A stretch of DNA of 64,000 bases, from positions 8,204 to 72,203 of the forward strand of contig JAEDKA010000014.1 in the NCBI GenBank assembly GCA_016296065.1, written 5' to 3'. A program made the position numbers and the translations under genes. The notes below the pieces were generated by a model. It was not told the DNA's origin, did not search any database, and saw only the letters and a program-made list of their open reading frames with translations. This document shows positions 44,746 through 51,460 of the stretch, piece by piece. Position 1 is the stretch's first letter. Each line of letters begins with the position of its first letter. The stretch is from Kiritimatiellia bacterium. Its GTDB lineage: Bacteria; Verrucomicrobiota; Kiritimatiellia; RFP12; UBA1067.

Positions 44746-44977
44746 ATTCGAGGATAAGGTGCGCCGTAGATCTTATCACCGACTCGATTCGGTTCAACTC
44801 ATCAGAGGAAAATCCATTTACGTCCTCCCAAAGATACTGCGGCAGCCAGCATGTTGCATTTCGAAAGCATATCTTTTCATCCGGCTTCTCAACGTAAACT
44901 TTCACACGTCCATCCGGCTTGCGCTCAGAATGGACGATCTCAGTGCCGTCATCAAGTGTCAAGAATGGATACATCAT
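44705..44977 (-). CDS. Small partner protein of the DUF4160 gene
   Basis: This 90-aa protein starts at ATG 44977 (or the next ATG) with a strong AGGAGG site and a TGATATAAT promoter just upstream. No family is recognised with certainty. A beta-hairpin-like N-terminus (LTLDDGTEIVHSERKPDGRV) is followed by a helical C-terminal half, resembling in size and position the DUF2442-type partners often found next to DUF4160 genes. The long overlap with the next gene suggests coupled translation of a two-protein unit. Confidence 0.65.
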   Translation of the reverse strand: MMYPFLTLDDGTEIVHSERKPDGRVKVYVEKPDEKICFRNATCWLPQYLWEDVNGFSSDELNRIESVIRSTAHLILEFADTGGFENASGF

Positions 44978-45002
44978 GGTGTAGTTACCTCCTTTCGCTT
45001 GT

Positions 45003-45008
45003 ATTATA
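45003..45008 (-). promoter_or_regulatory. Extended -10 promoter of the DUF4160 pair
   Basis: The minus strand reads GAGTTTGATATAAT, 25 nt before ATG 44977, with AGGAGG between. The MITE-like element begins about 36 bp upstream of it. Confidence 0.6.
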
Positions 45009-45044
45009 TCAAACTCTATACGATACGCGCAACTGCGTCATCCG

Positions 45045-45300
45045 TTGGAGGTTCCCCAATTTTACTTTGGGCTGCCGAACCTTTGCGACCCCCCGCGCGG
45101 TTTTGGGAAAACTCCGATGGTTAGGGTTCCCGCTAACGCTTCACTGCTTCGCGCTTTTCAACCACAATGCCCAAGGCGTCGGGTCGGGTGAGCGCAAAGC
45201 GCGAACTGCGAAGCAGCCGCAAGGCCCCGCGCGGGAGCCCCAACGCTCGGAGTTTCTATTACTTAGAGGCATGCTGTTCCTCTAAATTTTTCGATGAACC
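45045..45300. mobile_element. MITE-like element, short or composite copy
   Basis: The left end TTGGAGGTTCCCCA and the next ~65 bp match the left end of the element at 48066 almost base for base. The right ~45 bp instead match, in reverse complement, the left end of the element at 61782 (sharing GGAACAGCATGCCTCTA). The internal part from AACTCCG (45110) to CGGAGTT (45254) is a 145-bp version of the shared core with a different centre. No flanking duplication was found. It fills most of the 44978-45386 gap. Confidence 0.7.
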
Positions 45301-45310
45301 ATTGATTTAA

Positions 45311-45344
45311 AAAAGGGACAAAAAGTGTTCGCTCCCCGGGAGCG
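45311..45344 (-). terminator. Intrinsic terminator of the toxin/immunity island
   Basis: On the minus strand CGCTCC pairs with GGAGCG (45330-45344) and is followed by TTTTT and TTTTTT tracts at 45311-45325. It is placed 43 bp after the 110-aa gene. Confidence 0.55.
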
Positions 45345-45386
45345 CATTCATTCCCACCGGCTTCGGCGTGAAGAGCAGCCCATTTA

Positions 45387-45719
45387 TCAGGACAATATCG
45401 AGCCAATGAATGTCAACCCTCCACCTCTCCACTTTTGAGCAAAGCCTATTGGATCTGCCATTTCATCAAAAGGCACACAAATGGCAGAGCATGAAATTCC
45501 CCGATGCTCTTCCAATACCGCTGAAGTAAGGGTGCCGTGCCTTCCTTGCAGAACAGCTCCAAGATACTCAATATTATTATAGCAGACAACATTCTGAAAG
45601 TGAAACACACCACAAGAGAAATCATCATGTAGATGCAAATCACCGACGAATACAGGCCAGCCCAGCTTTTCTCCAATTTCCCATGGATCAGATATTGATA
45701 GTTTGCATTGTCTAATCAT
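45387..45719 (-). CDS. Small hypothetical protein, candidate immunity protein
   Basis: This 110-aa soluble protein has no signal peptide or membrane segment. The sequence is rich in aromatic, His and Cys residues (GDLHLHDDFSCGVFHFQN). No family is recognised. Its ATG overlaps the end of the damaged small gene upstream as ATGA, and it closes the series of small genes downstream of the TNT-domain toxin, before a terminator. Such rows commonly hold immunity genes for polymorphic toxins; that role here is inference from position only. Confidence 0.6.
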   Translation of the reverse strand: MIRQCKLSISDPWEIGEKLGWPVFVGDLHLHDDFSCGVFHFQNVVCYNNIEYLGAVLQGRHGTLTSAVLEEHRGISCSAICVPFDEMADPIGFAQKWRGGGLTFIGSILS

Positions 45720-45910
45720 TTATACACCTCGATAATTCTGACAGGTATTATCCCCGAAGCTGTTCGCTCCAGCCCGCCTCCTGGCATTGCTCTCCTGTAA
45801 AATGGTTAGCCAACATTATCGGCAACCCGATTGAACACGAACTTCCTGGCGAATGCCAGAGCTGCATTTGTTGAATCCAGCAACAACTTCTTAAAGGAAT
45901 CGCGATCCAT
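45716..45910 (-). pseudogene. Small gene with in-frame stop, possible immunity remnant
   Basis: From ATG 45910 the frame reads MDRDSFKKLLLDSTNAALAF and continues for 34 codons to a TAA. The same frame then stays open for 29 more codons (PFYRRAMPGGGLERTASGII onwards) and ends in TGA overlapping the next ATG. One base change of the TAA would give a 64-aa protein coupled to the downstream gene. This is the reason for reading it as a recently inactivated gene. No family is recognised; chance openness of a short frame is possible. Confidence 0.35.
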
Positions 45911-45947
45911 TAATACAGGCTCCAATAATTGTGTTCACCGCATGATC

Positions 45948-46454
45948 TCATACACCGCCTTCATTCTCAATGTGGCATGCGGGGCAGTTAGCGTCAAGTC
46001 CATCAAGTATCTTCACCGCCTTTTCGAAATCAGGCGGCTTCACCCTGACGCGCATTAGCGTGCCAGTTCCGCCATGCCCGCCATACACAAAACTTCTATC
46101 CTCTCCGCTACGCTCAATGCTGAACCGGATACCGGAACTCTCCAGTTTAGATGCAATCGCCTCAACTTCACGAACCAGGACTCCATCAACCAGCGCAGGC
46201 ATTGAACAGGCACACTGAGATTCTGCGCAACGCGCTGATCCAGACTCCGCATCCGTGGTCTCATCATCCGACATTTCCGACAATTGCCGCCGCTTGCTTT
46301 TGTTTGCGTAGTGCCATACAACCATGAAGAACAGCAAATACAACACGCCTCTTGCCGCTTCATCGCCAGCAAATCGACTGACAACGACAACAGCAAAAAA
46401 CAGCCCTATGGTTGCAACCAAACAGCCACTACATCCTTTCACAGACAACTTCAT
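45948..46454 (-). CDS. Small membrane-anchored protein with DUF2007-like C-terminus
   Basis: The 168-aa version starts at ATG 46454, with AAAGGAG upstream; the longer frame crosses the previous gap without coding character. Two hydrophobic segments lie at about residues 10-50 (LVATIGLFFAVVVVS and GVLYLLFFMVVWHYA). After a polar linker comes an alpha/beta region (about 95-168) with VEAIASKLESSGIRFSIERS and RVRVKPPDFEKAVKIL, similar to the DUF2007/putative signal-transducing fold. It is in the row of genes after the TNT toxin. A role as membrane-bound immunity or sensor protein is only a suggestion. Confidence 0.6.
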   Translation of the reverse strand: MKLSVKGCSGCLVATIGLFFAVVVVSRFAGDEAARGVLYLLFFMVVWHYANKSKRRQLSEMSDDETTDAESGSARCAESQCACSMPALVDGVLVREVEAIASKLESSGIRFSIERSGEDRSFVYGGHGGTGTLMRVRVKPPDFEKAVKILDGLDANCPACHIENEGGV

Positions 46455-46548
46455 GCGCCGTGCTCCTTTGTTCCAGTTCCCGTCAATGCCGAAAGCTGTT
46501 TCGCGGGATCCCAGTCCTCGGGCTGAGGCATGCTGTCGTCCCACCACT

Positions 46549-47202
46549 TCATACCGTGGGGATTCCTTGGCCATTCTCGGCCTTCTCCGAGGAAACAGCG
46601 CGGCTGTCAATAACAAAGGAATATATTGATTGCCTCTCCTCGCCCGACAATATGTCTTCAAAGAAACCTCTGACCATCGACATGTTTCTCCGACGGGAAG
46701 ACTCCGTTGGCGTCCGCATATCATCCAAACGCCACTTCTCGCCGCAAACTGTCATATCACGTAGCTTGTTTTCTAAATATGAGACGATCAGCAAAACCTG
46801 TTTCCCATTGCCATCTATAATATCGAGAAACTCAGGGATATCTTCTGATCGGACCCCGCAATCCAGAACCCCAAGTTCCTTCAGAGATACCGCATGACCT
46901 GCAAGAAACCTTCTGATATTCACATTGGCCACATCTGCGAAAACATCGTTACTTTGGGCTACAAAGTCGAATCCGTACAGACGTTGCGACAGTTTCCGTT
47001 GGATATCAAACTCCATCTCTGAAGCGATATTCTTCAAGTCCGCCAGTAGCTTTTCATACGATGCATCTACTGGCGCAGCAAATCTCGAGACGTTGTCCCT
47101 GTATAGACTCACCTGTTCAAATCCCGGGGCGACCTCGCGAATATCATATGCCCAGTTCGCGAACCCAACCAGCGGTTTCAAGTTTTGATTCGTCGTATCC
47201 AT
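46549..47202 (-). CDS. Hypothetical protein coupled to the TNT toxin, candidate immunity protein
   Basis: This 217-aa soluble protein has no signal peptide and no recognised family. It has a predicted helical middle (LLADLKNIASEMEFDIQRKL) and a mixed C-terminal half. Its ATG lies 1 nt after the toxin's stop codon, so both are translated together. In TNT systems the NAD+-degrading toxin is held in check by a specific cytoplasmic partner, such as IFT in Mycobacterium tuberculosis. Position and cytoplasmic character make this the best candidate for that role. There is no visible sequence similarity to IFT that I can claim. Confidence 0.65.
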   Translation of the reverse strand: MDTTNQNLKPLVGFANWAYDIREVAPGFEQVSLYRDNVSRFAAPVDASYEKLLADLKNIASEMEFDIQRKLSQRLYGFDFVAQSNDVFADVANVNIRRFLAGHAVSLKELGVLDCGVRSEDIPEFLDIIDGNGKQVLLIVSYLENKLRDMTVCGEKWRLDDMRTPTESSRRRNMSMVRGFFEDILSGEERQSIYSFVIDSRAVSSEKAENGQGIPTV

Positions 47203-47203
47203 A

Positions 47204-47893
47204 TTATCGAATCTCCCGTAGGATTCCGCGATCTAACAAAACTCCAAGGCTAACCGGTGCCTTGTACTGAACCCCAAGTCCAATTTGGTCAAAGGCCGGA
47301 GCAACTACGCCCTGTTCCACGGGGAACGGCTTCTCAACGATGAAAGTCCTTAACTCGCCGCCTAAAGACGATTGTGGCAACGCTCTCATTTCTGCTGGAG
47401 TACCGACTGGCGAGAAATATCTCGAATTTGATCCTCCGCCATATCTATCTATACGCACCCCCTTGTAGAGGTATGTGGTGCCTTTTTCACCAACAACGCC
47501 ATCGCTTGCGGGGAAATAAGTACTCACAGCTGTAGTTTTTCCACCGACAGCCTCCACCCTTGCCGCGCTGCTGACGCCAGCCGTGCGAATAACTGCGTTA
47601 ACCCCCATCGGTCCAGCCACAGACAACCCGGCGTCAATTCCGTTTGCCCAGTCCCGCGGAATGCCGACAACCTGCATCCCGCGCGAGGTGAAGGTGTCGT
47701 AATCTCTCCCCGTGACCATCTTCATCCATCCAGCCGCCGCCTGGTCGCATCCGTGGAGACCTACCGCAACGCCGGCCGCGATTCCGACACCGGTCTCTTC
47801 AGTGCCGAAGCGAACCGCCGCGTCGCCTCCGTCGCATGTCGCGGCAGAGACAGTGCCAAGGAGCAATGCTAATACCAATAGGACTTTACGCAT
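47204..47893 (-). CDS. Secreted TNT-domain toxin (NAD+ glycohydrolase type)
   Basis: This 229-aa protein has a signal peptide (MRKVLLVLALLLGTVSAATC). Next comes a hydrophobic pre-toxin segment (about 33-110, including FTSRGMQVVGIPRDWANGID) like that before toxin tips of Rhs/polymorphic toxins. The C-terminal TNT domain spans about 138-229. TNT hallmarks are DRYGGG with Arg150-Tyr151, RYFSPVGTP, RALPQSSLGG, KPFPVEQGVVAPAF and GLGVQY with Gln209. The M. tuberculosis TNT hydrolyses NAD+ and uses comparable Arg, Tyr and Gln residues. A stand-alone signal-peptide form without a large carrier is unusual. It heads the small-gene row and has a TACAAT-type promoter. Confidence 0.85.
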   Translation of the reverse strand: MRKVLLVLALLLGTVSAATCDGGDAAVRFGTEETGVGIAAGVAVGLHGCDQAAAGWMKMVTGRDYDTFTSRGMQVVGIPRDWANGIDAGLSVAGPMGVNAVIRTAGVSSAARVEAVGGKTTAVSTYFPASDGVVGEKGTTYLYKGVRIDRYGGGSNSRYFSPVGTPAEMRALPQSSLGGELRTFIVEKPFPVEQGVVAPAFDQIGLGVQYKAPVSLGVLLDRGILREIR

Positions 47894-47913
47894 GTCAGGA
47901 ACTTTACAAGGTC

Positions 47914-47919
47914 ATTGTA
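47914..47919 (-). promoter_or_regulatory. Probable -10 element of the TNT toxin gene
   Basis: The minus strand reads GGTACAAT with the hexamer 20 nt before ATG 47893. The TG extension is absent, so the call is weaker than others. The 47920-48065 stretch beyond it shows nothing recognisable. Confidence 0.4.
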
Positions 47920-48065
47920 CCTAAGCACGGCATTCGTGCCGACTGTTATACCGAATTTACCATCCCCCTGGCTGGTTTCACCTTGCTTCCCCCGTTTTTG
48001 TTGTTGTTTAAAAAAGTGGCGGATATTCTACTCTTTGCCACGCACGGCGTCAAGGGGGAAGAGTG

Positions 48066-48450
48066 TTGGAGGTTCCCCAATTTTACTTTGGGCTGCCGAA
48101 CCTTTGCGACCCCAGCGCGGTTTTTGGAAAACTCCGACGGTTGATGTTCTCGCTACCGCTCCACGGCTTCGCACTTTTCAACCACAATCAGGTGTCGCCG
48201 TTTTGTAGTGATTAGAGCGGCCTTCGGCCGATTTATGCGACGCAGTCGCATCCCAAAATGCGTACCCTGGCACATATACAGTCGTTGAGTGGCGCGAAGC
48301 TGCGGAGCGGTAGCGAGAGCCCAAACGCTCGGAGTTGCCTATAAAATCAAGAACGGTGTTTTCACTTGTAGCAAAATGGAAATCGCCACTTCACCCTTTG
48401 TTTACAGGTGGATGCCCGTTTTCATGCCAGAAAAAGTGGGGAACCTCCAA
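48066..48450. mobile_element. 385-bp MITE-like element with target-site duplication
   Basis: The element starts TTGGAGGTTCCCCA (48066-48079) and ends TGGGGAACCTCCAA (48437-48450), a perfect 14-bp terminal inverted repeat. It is flanked by the direct repeat GGAAGAGTG at 48057-48065 and 48451-48459, a 9-bp target-site duplication. No transposase frame is present. A 207-bp core from AACTCCG (48130) to CGGAGTT (48336) matches, in reverse orientation, the core of the element at 61.8 kb. Confidence 0.85.
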
Positions 48451-48485
48451 GGAAGAGTGCCGTTCCGCGACAGATGCCGCGCGCG

Positions 48486-48755
48486 TCAGACGACGAGCAG
48501 AACTAGCCAAAGGACTGCGAGAGCGCCTGCGACGACGAGGAAGCGCGTCTGGCGGGCGCCGAGCTCCTCCTGCTGGACGGTTCGGCCGAACGTGCGCATT
48601 CCGCCGCCCGAGATGTAGTGGAAGAGCTTCCAGCCGAAGCGCTGGCCCTTCGACGTCTCGCCGTACGCGTCGCGGTACTCGTCAAGCCGCCACGGCACCT
48701 TCGACTGCGTGTAGGAGTGGAGCGTTCCGACGAGGGATGTATGAATCTTGCTCAT
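48486..48755 (-). CDS. Small C-terminally anchored membrane protein
   Basis: This 89-aa protein has a polar N-terminal part (WRLDEYRDAYGETSKGQRFG) and one C-terminal transmembrane segment (FLVVAGALAVLWLVLLVV), so it is probably tail-anchored. No family is recognised. Its ATG overlaps the stop of the LysM lipoprotein gene (ATGA), making it the last gene of the scpA-scpB-LysM operon. A role in cell envelope organisation together with the LysM protein is inferred from this coupling only. Confidence 0.65.
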   Translation of the reverse strand: MSKIHTSLVGTLHSYTQSKVPWRLDEYRDAYGETSKGQRFGWKLFHYISGGGMRTFGRTVQQEELGARQTRFLVVAGALAVLWLVLLVV

Positions 48756-49723
48756 TTCGGCAGCTTTATCGTCATGCCCGAGCGGACGCGCCCGTCGGTC
48801 GAGATGGACTCCTTGTTAGCCTCGCGTATCTGCTTCCACGCCGAGGTGCGTCCGTAGAACCGGACCGCGATCTTGTAGAGCGTGTCGCCTTCCTGTACGA
48901 CATAGGTGTCGGGAATCGACGCCTTCATCGCCTCGCGAGCGGCCTTCATCTTCCGCTCGGACTCCTCCGCGGCCTTCTTCTTGTCCTTCGCGTCCGCGGC
49001 CTGCTGCGGCAGAAGCGACGACGCGGAGCCGGAGTCCGCCTCCTCGGCCTCGGCAAGCGCGTTCAGCGCCTTCGCCTCGTCGAGCGCGGCGGCGCTCTTC
49101 GCCTCCTCGGAGTCGTCGTCGAGCAGATCCTTCACCGACGTGATGTCCGCCTGCTTCGCGACGTCCGCGCCTTCGTCGCCTACGGCGGCGATGAGCTTCC
49201 TCAGGCGCGCGTTCTCACCGGCAAGGCGTCCGAGCTTCTCGTTCGAGTCCTTGAGCGCGGCGGCCGCCTTCGCGCACTCCTCCTTGAGCCGCGCAATCTC
49301 CTCGCCCATCGCAGTCGCCTGCGCGGCGGATGCGCCGCCTTCGCCGCCAGCCTTCTTCGCGAGCTCCTCGCCGAAGAGCTTCTCGCAGATCGCAAGTCTC
49401 TCCTTAGCAAGCTTCGCCTTGTCGCTCTCGGGCGCAAAAAGCAGATATTCCCTGTAGTTGCAATAGGCCCCGAGGTAGTCGTGGCGGCTGTCCTGCTGCA
49501 GGCACGCGAGCTGGAAGCGCGCGCTCGCGTTGGAGGGATCGGCGCGCAGCACCTTCTCGAACCCCTTGGCCGCGGCTTCGATGCGTCCGGCCGTGTAGTC
49601 CTCCATCGCCTCCTGATACGCCTTGTTCGCACGCTCCGCCTTGAACTCGCCGACCGTGCGCGAGTCGCACGCGGCAAGGCACGAAAGCGCGAGAACGGCA
49701 AGAAGACTATTCCTTGTCGTCAT
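48752..49723 (-). CDS. LysM-domain lipoprotein with TPR-like and coiled-coil regions
   Basis: The 323-aa form begins at ATG 49723 with a lipoprotein signal (MTTRNSLLAVLALSCLAACDS, lipobox LAAC). TPR-like helices follow (about 30-110, AYQEAMEDYTAGRIEAAAKG), then a long charged coiled coil (about 115-260). A C-terminal LysM domain (about 275-323) contains YVVQEGDTLYKIAVRFYGR, which binds peptidoglycan. It resembles YbgF/CpoB-like envelope proteins in layout but not enough to name. Its first 17 bp overlap the end of scpB, so it is translated with the chromosome segregation genes. Confidence 0.8.
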   Translation of the reverse strand: MTTRNSLLAVLALSCLAACDSRTVGEFKAERANKAYQEAMEDYTAGRIEAAAKGFEKVLRADPSNASARFQLACLQQDSRHDYLGAYCNYREYLLFAPESDKAKLAKERLAICEKLFGEELAKKAGGEGGASAAQATAMGEEIARLKEECAKAAAALKDSNEKLGRLAGENARLRKLIAAVGDEGADVAKQADITSVKDLLDDDSEEAKSAAALDEAKALNALAEAEEADSGSASSLLPQQAADAKDKKKAAEESERKMKAAREAMKASIPDTYVVQEGDTLYKIAVRFYGRTSAWKQIREANKESISTDGRVRSGMTIKLPK

Positions 49724-50621
49724 CTTCGTCCTCCTCGTCTTCTTCGTCTTCATCCTCTTCGTCGTCATCGTCATCGTCGTCGAACTCGTCCGGCGTGTCG
49801 TCAATGAAGATATCGTCGTCTGATGCCGGGGCGGCGGATTCGGACGCCTCCATTCCGGGCAGCGCATCCTGCGCGGACTCCGGTTCGGCGGAAGCCGGCT
49901 CTTCCGCCTTCTTCTCCTCTTCCGCCTTCTTCTCCTCCTCGGCTTTCTTCTCCTCCTCGGCGGCCTTCTCGAGCTCGGTCTTCTTCTCGACCTTCTTGTA
50001 GGACTCGGCCTTGAGGCGCGGATTCGAGCGCTGCAGCGTCGGATCGAGCTCGTTTAGCTGCTGGAGGTTGGAGAGCCCGAAATGCTCGAGGAACACCTGG
50101 GTCGTTCCGTAGAGGAACGGATGCCCCGGGAGTTCCGACTTGCCGACGAGGCGGATGAGCTGAAGGTCCATCAGCGTCTTGACGTTTCCGGAGACGTCAA
50201 CTCCGCGAATCTCCTCGATCTCGCTCTTCGTGATCGGCTGGCGGTACGCGATGATCGCAAGCGTCTCTAGTGAGGCGCGTCCGAGCCTGCTCGGACGGTC
50301 GAGCTTGAGCATCGCGCGCACGTACCTGCCGCAGCTCGGCACCGTCTGCATGCGGTAGGTCCCGCCGGTGCAGACGAGCTGGAAGCCGCATCCCGCGACC
50401 TCAAGAGCCTTCTCGAGTCCCTTGAGCGCCTGGTCGATCTCGCGCGACGTGCAGCTCCTGTAGACGTCCATAACCTCCGCGTTCTCGCCCTCCTCGGGCT
50501 CGACTGCGCGCACGGCGGCGCGAAGTTCCGCGGCGGTGAGCGGATCCGGGCTCGCGAACAGAAGCGAGCCGACGATGTCCTGGAGGCTGCGGGGCAGCGG
50601 AATCTTTACCTGTTCACTCAT
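49707..50621 (-). CDS. scpB: Segregation and condensation protein B with long acidic tail
   Basis: ScpB dimers bind ScpA and, with SMC, form the bacterial condensin complex. The protein has 304 aa from ATG 50621. Two winged-helix domains lie in about residues 12-185, with GRASLETLAIIAYRQPITKSEI and KTLMDLQLIRLVGKSELPG typical of ScpB. The last ~100 residues are low complexity: Lys/Glu repeats (EEEKKAEEEKKAEE) and then a run of Asp and Glu. Family members are often about 180-200 aa, so the tail is an unusual addition. The start overlaps scpA by 8 nt. Confidence 0.92.
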   Translation of the reverse strand: MSEQVKIPLPRSLQDIVGSLLFASPDPLTAAELRAAVRAVEPEEGENAEVMDVYRSCTSREIDQALKGLEKALEVAGCGFQLVCTGGTYRMQTVPSCGRYVRAMLKLDRPSRLGRASLETLAIIAYRQPITKSEIEEIRGVDVSGNVKTLMDLQLIRLVGKSELPGHPFLYGTTQVFLEHFGLSNLQQLNELDPTLQRSNPRLKAESYKKVEKKTELEKAAEEEKKAEEEKKAEEEKKAEEPASAEPESAQDALPGMEASESAAPASDDDIFIDDTPDEFDDDDDDDEEDEDEEDEEDEDDDKE

Positions 50622-51414
50622 AGTCGTCCGGCCTTTCAAGCGGCTTGTCGTCCGGCTCCTCCTTGGACGGCAGAATCGTTATCTCGTGGAAAGCGGCGTT
50701 CTGGTAGACGATGATCCTGTGCTGCCTCAGGAGCTCCAGCAGCGCGAGGAACGTCACGATTATCTCGCCCTTCGGGGCGTCTTCGGCGAAGAGGGTCACG
50801 AACGAGACCTGCCCCTCGCGGCGCGCGCGCTCCAGCACAAGGTCCATCTTCTCGGGAACGGAGAAGCGGATGCCCTTCAGCTCCTCGTGCGGCATCTCGT
50901 TCGCCCGCGCGAGGACTTCCTGGAAGGCAGTCAGCAGGTCGTTGAGATCGAGGTTCGCGAGCGCGCCGCGCGCGTCCGCGGCCGTCTTCTCGAACTTGGG
51001 CCGCCCGCCGCCGTAGTCGAAGCTGTTGGCCATGTACGCCTCCATTGTCTCGAGGCGTATCGCCGCATCCTTGAACTTCTTGTACTCGATGAGCTGTCTC
51101 ACGAGATCGAGACGCGGATCGACCCACTCCTCCGTCTCGTCCTCGTTCGCCGTGCGGCGCCCGACGGGGAGTAGCATGCGCGACTTGATCACCATCAGCG
51201 TCGCCGCCATCACGATGAACTCACCCGCGATGTCGAGGTTGAGCCTCCTCGCGTCCTCGATGAACTTCATGTACTCGGCGGTGATGTGCTCGATCGGGAT
51301 GTCGTATATGTCGAGCTCCTCGCGGCGGATCAGGTACAAAAGCAGGTCGAGCGGACCTTCGAAAACATCGAGGTTCACCTTGTACTCGTCTGCAAAGAGC
51401 TGATCCTGGGCCAT
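50614..51414 (-). CDS. scpA: Segregation and condensation protein A
   Basis: ScpA is the kleisin that bridges the SMC heads in bacterial condensin. This 266-aa protein shows the family N-terminus FEGPLDLLLYLIRREELDIY and GEFIVMAATLMVIKSRMLLP. The C-terminal winged helix contains VTFLALLELLRQHRIIVYQ. It begins the scpA-scpB-LysM-membrane protein operon. The -10 box ends 9 nt before the ATG and no ribosome-binding site is visible, which suggests a leaderless mRNA. Confidence 0.93.
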   Translation of the reverse strand: MAQDQLFADEYKVNLDVFEGPLDLLLYLIRREELDIYDIPIEHITAEYMKFIEDARRLNLDIAGEFIVMAATLMVIKSRMLLPVGRRTANEDETEEWVDPRLDLVRQLIEYKKFKDAAIRLETMEAYMANSFDYGGGRPKFEKTAADARGALANLDLNDLLTAFQEVLARANEMPHEELKGIRFSVPEKMDLVLERARREGQVSFVTLFAEDAPKGEIIVTFLALLELLRQHRIIVYQNAAFHEITILPSKEEPDDKPLERPDDYE

Positions 51415-51423
51415 AGGGAGTAT

Positions 51424-51429
51424 ATTATA
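51424..51429 (-). promoter_or_regulatory. Extended -10 of scpA, near-leaderless
   Basis: The minus strand reads TTTTGATATAAT, with 9 nt (ATACTCCCT) to the ATG of scpA. Confidence 0.65.
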
Positions 51430-51460
51430 TCAAAATTACGCCCTCCCTGCCGTCGGCGCA

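Noticed and set aside
45036..48459. Composite transposon made of the two MITE copies around the toxin island
   Set aside because: The outer flanks (before 45045 and after 48450) share no direct repeat, and the 48.07-kb copy has its own private duplication.
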